Below, piece after piece: positions 1 to 5,260 of a DNA stretch of 5,260 nucleotides (position 1 is the stretch's first letter; the number at the start of each line of letters is the position of its first letter). Location: positions 1 through 5,260 of the forward strand of contig DIFM01000007.1 in NCBI GenBank assembly GCA_002419135.1, given 5' to 3'. A model generated the notes under the pieces. The model made no database searches. It was not told the DNA's origin and worked only from the letters and a program-made list of their open reading frames with translations. The position numbers and the translations under genes are program-made. The stretch comes from Dehalococcoidia bacterium UBA5748 (lineage in GTDB: Bacteria > Chloroflexota > Dehalococcoidia > Dehalococcoidales > UBA5627).

Positions 1-14
1 GTTAATAAATTGAA

Positions 15-269
15 TTGAAAGAACACATTTTTTCAATTATACAGCACTACCGGCTTTTTCAGAGGTTTCTTAGTATAAAGAATAATAAAACTTGGGGGAA
101 AATACTTTACGAATGGCCCGTTAATGACACTATATCACATTACAGCCAGATTATTCGTATAGACATTAATTCGGAACCTAATATTATCCAGACTTACCAA
201 GACCATAAATTTTTAATTGAAGTTAAAGGCCGTAATTATACTTTTACTGAATTATTTTTACAAAATTAA
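15..269 (+). CDS. Hypothetical 84-residue protein, possibly a gene remnant
   Basis: I do not recognise this product. The frame is closed upstream by a TAA at 6-8, so within the window it must start at the TTG at 15. No Shine-Dalgarno sequence is visible in the few bases before it. The translation is lysine-, isoleucine- and asparagine-rich with no membrane segment or signal peptide. Near the C-terminus is a stretch reading FLIEVKGRNY; an E-x-K in a hydrophobic strand is reminiscent of PD-(D/E)XK nucleases, but a single short motif is not enough to assign that family. GC is about 30%, well below ligA, which suggests acquired or decaying DNA. It could be a true small gene or the 3' end of a longer gene broken by the TAA at 6-8. 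The 19-base inverted repeat at 51-69 lies inside this frame. The terminator-like hairpin at 451-476 is in the right orientation to end a transcript from here. Confidence 0.35.
   Translation: MKEHIFSIIQHYRLFQRFLSIKNNKTWGKILYEWPVNDTISHYSQIIRIDINSEPNIIQTYQDHKFLIEVKGRNYTFTELFLQN
51..69 (+). repeat. Left copy of a 19-base exact inverted repeat
   Basis: The bases CGGCTTTTTCAGAGGTTTC at this position are the exact reverse complement of 5242-5260. After the 19th base the two copies diverge (T here, C in the other copy). The match cannot be followed in the other direction because the right-hand copy ends with the window, so the true repeat may be longer. The two copies are read in different frames by the two AT-rich ORFs that contain them, so this is similarity at the DNA level and not shared protein sequence. 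Confidence 0.7.
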
Positions 270-364
270 CTTCAGTTTATGCAAACATTAATTCTATTTA
301 TTAGTAATAAGTGTCTGCGTCCTCATCCGCACAAGCCGAAACCCAGTAATAAAAACAAACCGTC

Positions 365-395
365 ATGCTGAATTCATAAGGGACGAATGAAGCAT
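365..395. repeat. Hairpin-forming intergenic repeat with tandem G-A mismatches
   Basis: ATGCTGAATTC (365-375) can pair with GAATGAAGCAT (385-395) around a nine-base loop. The pairing is ATGCT with AGCAT and ATTC with GAAT, interrupted by GA opposite GA. Tandem 5'-GA-3' mismatches of this kind are known to form stable sheared pairs in RNA and DNA. The surrounding bases, from CGTCATGCTGAA to AAGCATTCGG, resemble short dispersed intergenic repeats I associate with environmental bacterial genomes, but I cannot count copies from one window. Confidence 0.5.
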
Positions 396-422
396 TCGGG
401 GGGAGTAGGTTTTTTTCATATT

Positions 423-526
423 CCCTCATCAGTCTCGCTACGCTCGACAGCTTCCCCCGAGGGAAGCCGTTTTTTTGCCTTCCCCTCGGGGAAGGTGTTA
501 TTTACGAAGTAAATGACGGATGAGGG
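423..526. repeat. Palindromic MITE-like intergenic element
   Basis: The element is bounded by CCCTCATC (423-430) and its exact reverse complement GATGAGGG (519-526). Each arm continues in parallel: a GTC, a variable mini-stem, an ACA-like triplet, then a G/C hairpin. The left G/C hairpin is CTTCCC-CCGA-GGGAAG (451-466) and the right one is CCTTCCCC-TC-GGGGAAGG (478-495). The right mini-stem is ATTTAC-GAA-GTAAAT (500-514). A run of seven T's (470-476) separates the halves. Such nested palindromes are typical of small non-coding repeats spread between genes in many bacteria. It has no coding capacity and starts 18 bases past the stop of the DUF1015 gene, where it could fold in the mRNA 3' end. 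Confidence 0.75.
451..476 (+). terminator. Terminator-like hairpin plus T-run, + strand
   Basis: A perfect six-base-pair stem CTTCCC/GGGAAG with a four-base loop (451-466) is followed by CCG and seven T's (470-476), the layout of a rho-independent terminator for rightward transcription. It forms the left half of the palindromic element. It could stop transcripts from the small ORF ending at 269 before they run antisense into the DUF1015 gene. On the minus strand the hairpin at 478-495 is followed by A's, so no comparable terminator serves the ligA-DUF1015 transcript. Confidence 0.5.
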
Positions 527-544
527 TTGATATTATCCCGGTTC

Positions 545-1852
545 CTACACCAAATGATTCACAATTAACCCCGACGGCAGCTTGGGATAGAAATAAGTGG
601 ATTTGCGCGGCATTCTGTCTTTTACATCGGCAATATCCTTGATAGTTTTCCCTTTTACCATATTCATAATAATGGCAAGCTGGCAATCACCGTTTAATGC
701 CCGATTCACCGCTTCCTGCCTTTCATGAGTATAAGCAATTCTCTTTTCGTCATCGCTCCGTATGCCTAAAACCTTTTCCAGTATGACATGGTCGACAATG
801 CTGACATCCATTTTTTTATAAACATCGGAGCGTTCTGCCGGCATCATAGCAACAACTGCATCCATATCCTTCACAGATAAAATCGATACGGCGCCCCGAA
901 CTAATCCTATAACAGTCAATTTTATATTTTCTTGGCCAGCCGTTATATCTTCTATCTTTTTCCATATGTCAGGGGCTTCAAGAGAAAAATGCTCAATATC
1001 AAAATATGATTGCAGCTTCTCCTCTAGATTGCTTGTTGCATCCGGCTTCAGTCCATGCAAAAGACGGTGGGTAGGAAAGATTATGAGGTTGGGGTCATCC
1101 ATATCCATTATAGTCATCATCACGTAGTTGTAAGGGGCATCGGGATAGACATCTTTATCGCAGGCGCTGCGTTCCTTTTTATAAAACAATGCGCTCTCAT
1201 ATCTGTGGTGTCCGTCGGCAATATAGAGAGGTTTATAGTTAAAATAACCACACAGCTCTTTTATTGCCTGCGGTTCGGTAATCGTCCAGACATTATGCCG
1301 TTCCCCGTCTGATTCCTCTGTAGCTATTAAAAATTTGCCGCTGTCCATTCTTTTTAAAAAAGACTTAATTTTGAAATCCTTATCTTCGTACAGCGCCATT
1401 ACAGAACTGGTATTGGCGTTCAATGCCCATAAAAGATTGATTCTATCCTTCTTGGGCCCCTTAAAAGTATTTTCATGCGGGCGTATGATATTTTTATCCC
1501 ATTCTTCAAGTTTAACTCTGGCAATCAGCGAACGCCTTTTGTATTCTTCCCCTTCATGCATAAAAAACTGATCGTGAACATAAATAGCCGGCTCATCATC
1601 GGTAACCATTACCTTTTGTTCCAGCCACTGCCGAAAAAGAGCCGCCGAACGGGTATATCTGTTATTTATATCGGAATCGTCCGATTGCAGGCGGTTATAC
1701 TCGATGCGGATAAAGTTATAAGCGTTGCGATTGTGCAGGTTGTTATCCATTTCCTGAGAAATAATATCGTAAGGAGGGCATATAACACTTGAAATATCTC
1801 CCGTCTTTTCTTTGTTGTAATGCACCCCTCGAAAAGGTCTGATTTCAGCCAT
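545..1852 (-). CDS. DUF1015 family protein
   Basis: This complete 435-residue protein belongs to the DUF1015 family (PF06245), whose biochemical role is not settled; the length is usual for the family. Recognisable conserved blocks are the N-terminal IRPFRGVHYN (residues 4-13), ICPPYDIIS (24-32), RPHENTFKGPK (124-134), IADGHHRYESA (211-221) and the C-terminal RMPRKSTYFYPKLPSGL (413-429). The DGHHR turn resembles the phosphate-binding loop of ParB/sulfiredoxin/SerK-like folds, so a nucleotide-linked activity is possible, but that is inference. There is no signal peptide or membrane segment, so it is probably cytoplasmic. The ATG at 1852 is supported by the conserved N-terminus starting at once. 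A GGAG lies 12 bases upstream, slightly farther than ideal. The gene lies 28 bases behind ligA on the same strand, so co-transcription is likely. The stop is TAG, followed by the palindromic element. Confidence 0.9.
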   Translation of the reverse strand: MAEIRPFRGVHYNKEKTGDISSVICPPYDIISQEMDNNLHNRNAYNFIRIEYNRLQSDDSDINNRYTRSAALFRQWLEQKVMVTDDEPAIYVHDQFFMHEGEEYKRRSLIARVKLEEWDKNIIRPHENTFKGPKKDRINLLWALNANTSSVMALYEDKDFKIKSFLKRMDSGKFLIATEESDGERHNVWTITEPQAIKELCGYFNYKPLYIADGHHRYESALFYKKERSACDKDVYPDAPYNYVMMTIMDMDDPNLIIFPTHRLLHGLKPDATSNLEEKLQSYFDIEHFSLEAPDIWKKIEDITAGQENIKLTVIGLVRGAVSILSVKDMDAVVAMMPAERSDVYKKMDVSIVDHVILEKVLGIRSDDEKRIAYTHERQEAVNRALNGDCQLAIIMNMVKGKTIKDIADVKDRMPRKSTYFYPKLPSGLIVNHLV

Positions 1853-1880
1853 TTAAATCTTTTTCTCCATATCTATTCTA

Positions 1881-3899
1881 TTATTTTAAAAGCTTAAAAA
1901 ATTCGCTTTCATCGATTATTTTAATACCCATTTCCTTCGCTCTTGCCAGTTTAGAACCCGGGTCTGCCCCGACAACAAGGTAATCAGTCTTACGGGTAAC
2001 ATCACCCTTTGCAATTCCGCCCAGCTGTTTGATTTTTCCCTCAGCTTCAGGACGGGATATCGATTCCAGTTTGCCGGTAATCACAAATTCCAAACCAGCC
2101 AAGGTCTTTTTCCATGTTCCCGTATCTTCAAGGCTCATAGTTACACCGGCTTCTTTCAGTTTTTCGATTATTTCCCTGTTTTTTGGATTACCGAAATACG
2201 CCACGATACTGTCGGCAATCTTGGGGCCGATAGCCGGTATTTCTTCAAGCCGCTCTTTTGTTGCTTTTGACAGATTATCTATACTGCCGAATTCATTAGC
2301 CAGTACATCCGCCATCTCCTCACCGACATGCCGTATTCCCAGCGCAAATATCAGCTTATCCAGAGGACGTTCTTTACTGTTTGCTATAGCCTCCAGCATA
2401 TTGTCCACGCTCTTTTCCGCCATTCTCTCGATATTCAACAGCGCTTCTCTCTTATTTTTGAGAGTATATAAATCGGCAAAATCGCCTACCAATCCTTCCT
2501 CATACAGAATCATACTCATTTTTTCGCCAATGCCACGGATATCCATAGCTCCCCGCGATGCAAAGTGCTCGATTTTCAACATTGCCTGCGCCGGACACGC
2601 CGCATCGGGACAATAGTACATTACTTCCCCTTCCGGTTTGTATATACGGCTGCCGCATTCGGGGCATACCCCGTTTACTTTAGCCGATAGACTAAAGGGA
2701 ATCGACAATGCAGGTCGTTTGCTCAAAACCGGACCAACAACCTGAGGTATAACATCGCCGGCTCTCTGAATGATTACGGTATCACCTTCCCGCACATCTT
2801 TTCTGCGAATATCATCCTCATTATGTAATGTAGCCTGCTTGATTGTTACACCGCCTATCGACACCGGTTCCAGCACGGCATAAGGGTTTAACGTACCGGT
2901 TCTCCCGACGTTTATGCGTATTTCTTTTAATATAGTATGTGCCTGCATCGCCGGAAACTTGTAGGCAATCGCCCAGCGCGGCTCACGACCGACATCTCCC
3001 AACCGCTTCTGCAAATCCAGCCTGTCAATCTTGGCAACGATACCGTCGGCATCATACGGTAGGCTTTCTCGTTTCTCTTTCCATTCGTTGCGGTATGCTT
3101 CTACCTGCTCAATGGAGTCAACCAGCCGGTTATTCGGATTGATTTTAAAACCGAGCGATTTCATATAATTCAGGGCTTCCCAGTGTGTTTCGGGGAATTC
3201 CTCGCCTTCAAGTCGTGCCATGGTATAAACATAGATATCCAGAGGTCGTCTCGCCGTTACAGATGAATCCAGCTGACGCAAAGAGCCGGCAGCGGCGTTA
3301 CGCGGATTGGCAAAAAGCGGCAGCCCCTCAGCCGCACGTTCCCTGTTCAACTTATTAAAACTTTCACGGGGAATAAAAACCTCTCCCCGGACTTCGATTA
3401 AAGAAGGAGTTCCCTTGGGTAAAATTAACGGAATGCTTTTAATCGTTCTCAGGTTTTGCGTAATATTTTCACCCTTATATCCGTCACCTCGTGTTGCCCC
3501 TACAGTGAACCTGCCGTCTATATAGGTCAGAGATACGGATAAACCATCCATCTTGTGTTCACAAACAAAGTCGGGATTCTGACCGTCAAGCAGTTTTAAG
3601 GTGCGTTTATACCAGGCTTCCAGTTCCTCTTTGGAAAAAACATTTCCCAGTGATAACAGGGGTACTTTATGCTCCACGACTCCGAAAACCTCGAGCGGAG
3701 CCGCCCCAACTCTTTGCGTGGGAGACTCGGGGGTTAAAAATTGAGGGAATTCCTCTTCAAGATGACGAAGTCTTTGTATCAATGAATCATATTCATCATC
3801 GCTGATTTCGGGACTATCCAATACGTAATACAGATAATTATGGCGGTTGATTTCCGCCCTCAGATTATCGATTTCCGATTGAACATCATTCATTTTCAT
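1881..3899 (-). CDS. ligA: NAD+-dependent DNA ligase LigA
   Basis: LigA seals nicks between adjacent 3'-OH and 5'-phosphate ends, joining Okazaki fragments and finishing repair, with NAD+ as AMP donor. The 672 residues carry the full bacterial domain set. Domain Ia (about 5-70) has the NAD+-binding HNYLYYVLDSPEISDDEYD segment. The adenylation domain has the nucleophile Lys116 in KMDG, RGEVF (171-175), FANPRNAAAGSLRQLD (196-211), DGIVAKID (285-292) and WAIAYKF (309-315). The OB fold covers about 325-400. A Cys4 zinc finger uses Cys412, Cys415, Cys430 and Cys435. Helix-hairpin-helix repeats span about 445-590 and a BRCT domain about 598-672. Length and motifs are normal and nothing is missing. 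Two in-frame ATGs compete: 3899 (MKM...) and 3893 (M3). The AGG at 3903-3905 is only three bases before the first but nine before the second, so 3893 may be the real start. The gene heads a probable operon with the DUF1015 gene. Confidence 0.98.
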   Translation of the reverse strand: MKMNDVQSEIDNLRAEINRHNYLYYVLDSPEISDDEYDSLIQRLRHLEEEFPQFLTPESPTQRVGAAPLEVFGVVEHKVPLLSLGNVFSKEELEAWYKRTLKLLDGQNPDFVCEHKMDGLSVSLTYIDGRFTVGATRGDGYKGENITQNLRTIKSIPLILPKGTPSLIEVRGEVFIPRESFNKLNRERAAEGLPLFANPRNAAAGSLRQLDSSVTARRPLDIYVYTMARLEGEEFPETHWEALNYMKSLGFKINPNNRLVDSIEQVEAYRNEWKEKRESLPYDADGIVAKIDRLDLQKRLGDVGREPRWAIAYKFPAMQAHTILKEIRINVGRTGTLNPYAVLEPVSIGGVTIKQATLHNEDDIRRKDVREGDTVIIQRAGDVIPQVVGPVLSKRPALSIPFSLSAKVNGVCPECGSRIYKPEGEVMYYCPDAACPAQAMLKIEHFASRGAMDIRGIGEKMSMILYEEGLVGDFADLYTLKNKREALLNIERMAEKSVDNMLEAIANSKERPLDKLIFALGIRHVGEEMADVLANEFGSIDNLSKATKERLEEIPAIGPKIADSIVAYFGNPKNREIIEKLKEAGVTMSLEDTGTWKKTLAGLEFVITGKLESISRPEAEGKIKQLGGIAKGDVTRKTDYLVVGADPGSKLARAKEMGIKIIDESEFFKLLK

Positions 3900-3919
3900 T
3901 TGCCTATTAAGTATATCAG

Positions 3920-3925
3920 ATTATA
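3920..3925 (-). promoter_or_regulatory. Possible -10 box of the ligA promoter
   Basis: On the minus strand a perfect TATAAT lies 20 bases upstream of the first ligA ATG (3899). Transcription from it would begin near 3913 and give a short leader containing the weak AATAGG ribosome-binding site. No convincing -35 hexamer is found 16-18 bases further upstream. A second candidate, TATACT at 3915-3910, is closer to the gene. AT-rich intergenic DNA gives such matches easily, so this is a candidate only. Confidence 0.4.
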
Positions 3926-3930
3926 CGGGG

Positions 3931-3959
3931 TTGATTAAATTAAGCTCAGGTATTATTCT
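3931..3959 (+). promoter_or_regulatory. Possible pth promoter implying a very short leader
   Basis: TTGATT (3931-3936) and TATTCT (3954-3959) are separated by 17 bases and each match four of six sigma-70 consensus positions. The predicted start point near 3966 is only about two bases before the pth ATG at 3968, so the transcript would be leaderless or nearly so. That agrees with the absence of a Shine-Dalgarno sequence: the nearest AGG (3948-3950) is 17 bases from the ATG. The promoter would lie back to back with the ligA promoter. Confidence 0.35.
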
Positions 3960-3967
3960 AATATCTG

Positions 3968-4546
3968 ATGAAATTAATTGTTGGGCTCGGCAATCCGGGA
4001 CAGGGATATTCAAATAACCGTCATAACATCGGTTTTATGTGTCTGAAACATTTTTCAAAAGAGCATAAAATCGAATTTGACAAGAAGCAGGCAGACGCCA
4101 GAATCGGACGCGGCAACATAGAAGGCGTTGATGTCGTTCTGGCTAAACCGCAAACCTATATGAATCTGAGCGGAAAATCGGTAAACCGGCTTATGCAAAA
4201 GTATAAACTCAAACCTGAGGATATAATCGTAGTCTATGACGATATGGATTTGCCGCTAGGGAAAGTGCGCATCAGGTTGGGCGGCAGTTCGGGCGGGCAT
4301 AAAGGCATTAACTCCATAATCGCGCTAATCGGCACACAAGAATTTACAAGGATTAAAGTTGGTATCGGTCGGCCCGAAAAAGATGAAGTTGATAAATTCT
4401 ATGATAGGGATATTGTCGACTACGTGCTAAGCAATTTTTCACGCGATGAAAAAAAACAACTCAAACCGTCCATTGAAAAGGTTTCAAATGCCCTTTTAAC
4501 CTTGATAACCGAGGGGCTGGAACCCGCTATGAACAAGTTTAATTAA
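3968..4546 (+). CDS. pth: Peptidyl-tRNA hydrolase
   Basis: Pth cleaves the ester bond of peptidyl-tRNAs that drop off stalled ribosomes, freeing tRNA for reuse; it is a cytoplasmic monomer and usually essential. The 192-residue length is typical. The signature GLGNPGQGYSNNRHNIGF lies at residues 6-23 and contains Asn9 and the catalytic His19. KPQTYMNLSG (60-69) contains Asn66, and VVYDDMDLPLGK (88-99) contains Asp91, which orients the catalytic histidine. GGSSGGHKGINSI (105-117) contains the substrate-contacting Asn115, and RIKVGIGRP (128-136) closes the core. All expected active-site residues are present. The GLGNP block beginning at residue 6 supports the ATG at 3968, although no ribosome-binding site precedes it. 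It is divergent from ligA across 68 bases and convergent with the AT-rich partial gene to the right. No strong intrinsic terminator is visible after the stop. Confidence 0.98.
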   Translation: MKLIVGLGNPGQGYSNNRHNIGFMCLKHFSKEHKIEFDKKQADARIGRGNIEGVDVVLAKPQTYMNLSGKSVNRLMQKYKLKPEDIIVVYDDMDLPLGKVRIRLGGSSGGHKGINSIIALIGTQEFTRIKVGIGRPEKDEVDKFYDRDIVDYVLSNFSRDEKKQLKPSIEKVSNALLTLITEGLEPAMNKFN

Positions 4547-4650
4547 GCCTCTGCAGTTTCGGATTAAACCAACATTCATTCCCGAGTTCGATAAACTTAC
4601 GATGTTTGCCTCGCCGTGTTTATATATGTATATGATTTTAATAGTAAAAT
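4547..4650. other. Convergent intergenic spacer, weak AT hairpin only
   Basis: These 104 bases lie between the convergent stops of pth and the AT-rich partial gene. The only clear fold is ATTTTA-ATAG-TAAAAT (4635-4640 with 4645-4650), an all-A/T six-base-pair stem next to the stop of the minus-strand gene, which would be weak as a terminator. The composition shifts from mid-GC to strongly AT-rich around 4620, so the boundary of the accessory DNA probably falls here. No RNA gene or repeat is seen. Confidence 0.5.
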
Positions 4651-5259
4651 CTAATTTACAATGCACTCTTTACTAATGAAATCACAACATTTTGGAATGA
4701 CAAAATCAGGGATAAAATCATATTTTAGGAAATTTAAGCTAAACATATAATCATTTTCTATATGTAATTGTTCGTCAATATATTTTATCAATGGATAATC
4801 GGTTTTTTTCTCTTTTAAATTGAATGCTTTAATAATCAGTCTAAAAATTTGTATTCGAATATACGGATTTCTTTCTTTATTAAAACATTCTAATAATGAT
4901 TTTTTATTAAATGTATTTTTAATAAGTTCATCGTAATTGAAGTCAGGTACATAGTTATAAATGAACTTACTACCTGATTCTATATTCTCTGGTGTTAGTT
5001 TGATACGATCATCTCTAAGCGTAGGCTTAATTCTAATATGAAGTAAACTTGAGATTAAGTGATAGGCATTATTAATTGAATTACTGTCCTTTGGTAAAGT
5101 TTCGATTAGTTTTCTAAGGCAAGCAAGCCTGTGAATTATATTTAAACTACCATCCTTTGCGTTTTCAGTTAAAATTATTGGTAAGGGTTTGATATCATCG
5201 TCTTGTATTTCTTGTTCTGTAATAATGCCATTTTTATTTAGGAAACCTCTGAAAAAGCC
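4651..5259 (-). CDS. C-terminal part of an unidentified large protein (5' end outside window)
   Basis: Read on the minus strand from 5259, the frame stays open for 202 codons and ends at a TAG (4653-4651). No ATG, GTG or TTG occurs in its first two thirds, so the start must lie beyond the window. The piece has no membrane segment or signal and looks soluble and mostly helical. Visible landmarks are HRLACLRKLIETLP (residues 43-56), YHLISSLLHIRIKPT (64-78), GSKFIYNYVPDFNYDEL (95-111), NPYIRIQIFRLIIKAF (129-144) and HIENDYMFSLNFLKYDF (166-182), followed by a Cys-Cys pair at 191-192. I have a faint impression that this C-terminal style occurs behind AAA/ABC-type ATPase domains in accessory or defence genes, but no ATPase motif lies in the window to confirm it. 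GC is about 27%, far below ligA and pth, suggesting horizontal transfer. An unbroken frame of this length in such AT-rich DNA is unlikely by chance. Confidence 0.75.
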   Translation of the reverse strand, partial: GFFRGFLNKNGIITEQEIQDDDIKPLPIILTENAKDGSLNIIHRLACLRKLIETLPKDSNSINNAYHLISSLLHIRIKPTLRDDRIKLTPENIESGSKFIYNYVPDFNYDELIKNTFNKKSLLECFNKERNPYIRIQIFRLIIKAFNLKEKKTDYPLIKYIDEQLHIENDYMFSLNFLKYDFIPDFVIPKCCDFISKECIVN

Positions 5260-5260
5260 G
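5242..5260 (-). repeat. Right copy of a 19-base exact inverted repeat
   Basis: The last 19 bases of the window, GAAACCTCTGAAAAAGCCG, are the exact reverse complement of 51-69. The copy lies inside the AT-rich partial gene, where its minus strand encodes GFFRGF, whereas the left ORF reads RLFQRF from the same bases in another frame. The repeat is cut by the window edge and its outer limit is unknown. Confidence 0.7.

Noticed and set aside
423..526. CRISPR repeat or riboswitch
   Set aside because: There are no regularly spaced direct repeats, and the symmetric palindrome lies after a gene and not in a leader, which fits a dispersed intergenic repeat better.
498..686. Minus-strand 62-codon frame over the end of the DUF1015 gene
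   Set aside because: It overlaps the conserved C-terminal motif of the DUF1015 gene in another frame and runs into the palindromic repeat.
1055..1792. Three + strand open frames of 78-105 codons
   Set aside because: They are antisense to the intact DUF1015 gene and show no recognisable domain.
1853..1870. Five-codon mini-ORF (MEKKI) on the minus strand whose TAA directly abuts the DUF1015 ATG, like a translational-coupling leader
   Set aside because: It has no ribosome-binding site of its own, and its ATG overlaps the GGAG likely used by the DUF1015 gene, so chance is the simpler explanation.
2029..2616. Long open frame of 195 codons on the + strand
   Set aside because: It lies wholly antisense to ligA, whose domains and catalytic residues are complete; the serine- and isoleucine-rich translation is typical of a shadow frame.
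51..5260. The whole window as one transposon bounded by terminal inverted repeats
   Set aside because: No transposase or integrase is present, the interior is essential housekeeping genes, and the left copy lies inside an open frame; the repeat is recorded but not called a mobile element.

Overview
This 5.26 kb bacterial window holds three complete housekeeping-type genes at mid-40s percent GC by sample counts: a DUF1015-family gene, ligA (NAD+-dependent DNA ligase) and pth (peptidyl-tRNA hydrolase). They are flanked on both sides by AT-rich accessory sequence of about 27-30% GC. The proteins and the style of the intergenic repeats suggest an anaerobe such as a Dehalococcoidia (Chloroflexota) member. 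This is an impression from recognisable protein sequence and is not proven; a Clostridia-type Firmicute is the main alternative.

Layout, left to right. Positions 1-269 are AT-rich and hold an 84-codon hypothetical ORF on the + strand. Positions 270-544 contain no gene but carry two structured repeats: a hairpin with tandem G-A mismatches (365-395) and a palindromic MITE-like element (423-526) that contains a terminator-like hairpin followed by seven T's. On the minus strand, ligA (3899 to 1881) is followed after 28 bases by a DUF1015 gene (1852 to 545), which looks like a two-gene operon. A 68-base divergent region (3900-3967) separates ligA from pth (3968-4546, +) and contains plausible promoters for both directions. 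At 4651-5259 on the minus strand lies an open frame with no start inside the window. It is the 202-residue C-terminal part of a larger protein, very AT-rich and convergent with pth.

The core genes serve unrelated basic tasks: sealing nicked DNA in replication and repair, recycling stalled peptidyl-tRNA, and an uncharacterised DUF1015 role. The most notable unexplained signals are the truncated AT-rich gene at the right edge and an exact 19-base inverted repeat linking the left AT-rich flank (51-69) with the last bases of the window (5242-5260). No CRISPR array, rRNA, tRNA or recognisable transposase was seen, and no complete new biological system can be demonstrated here.
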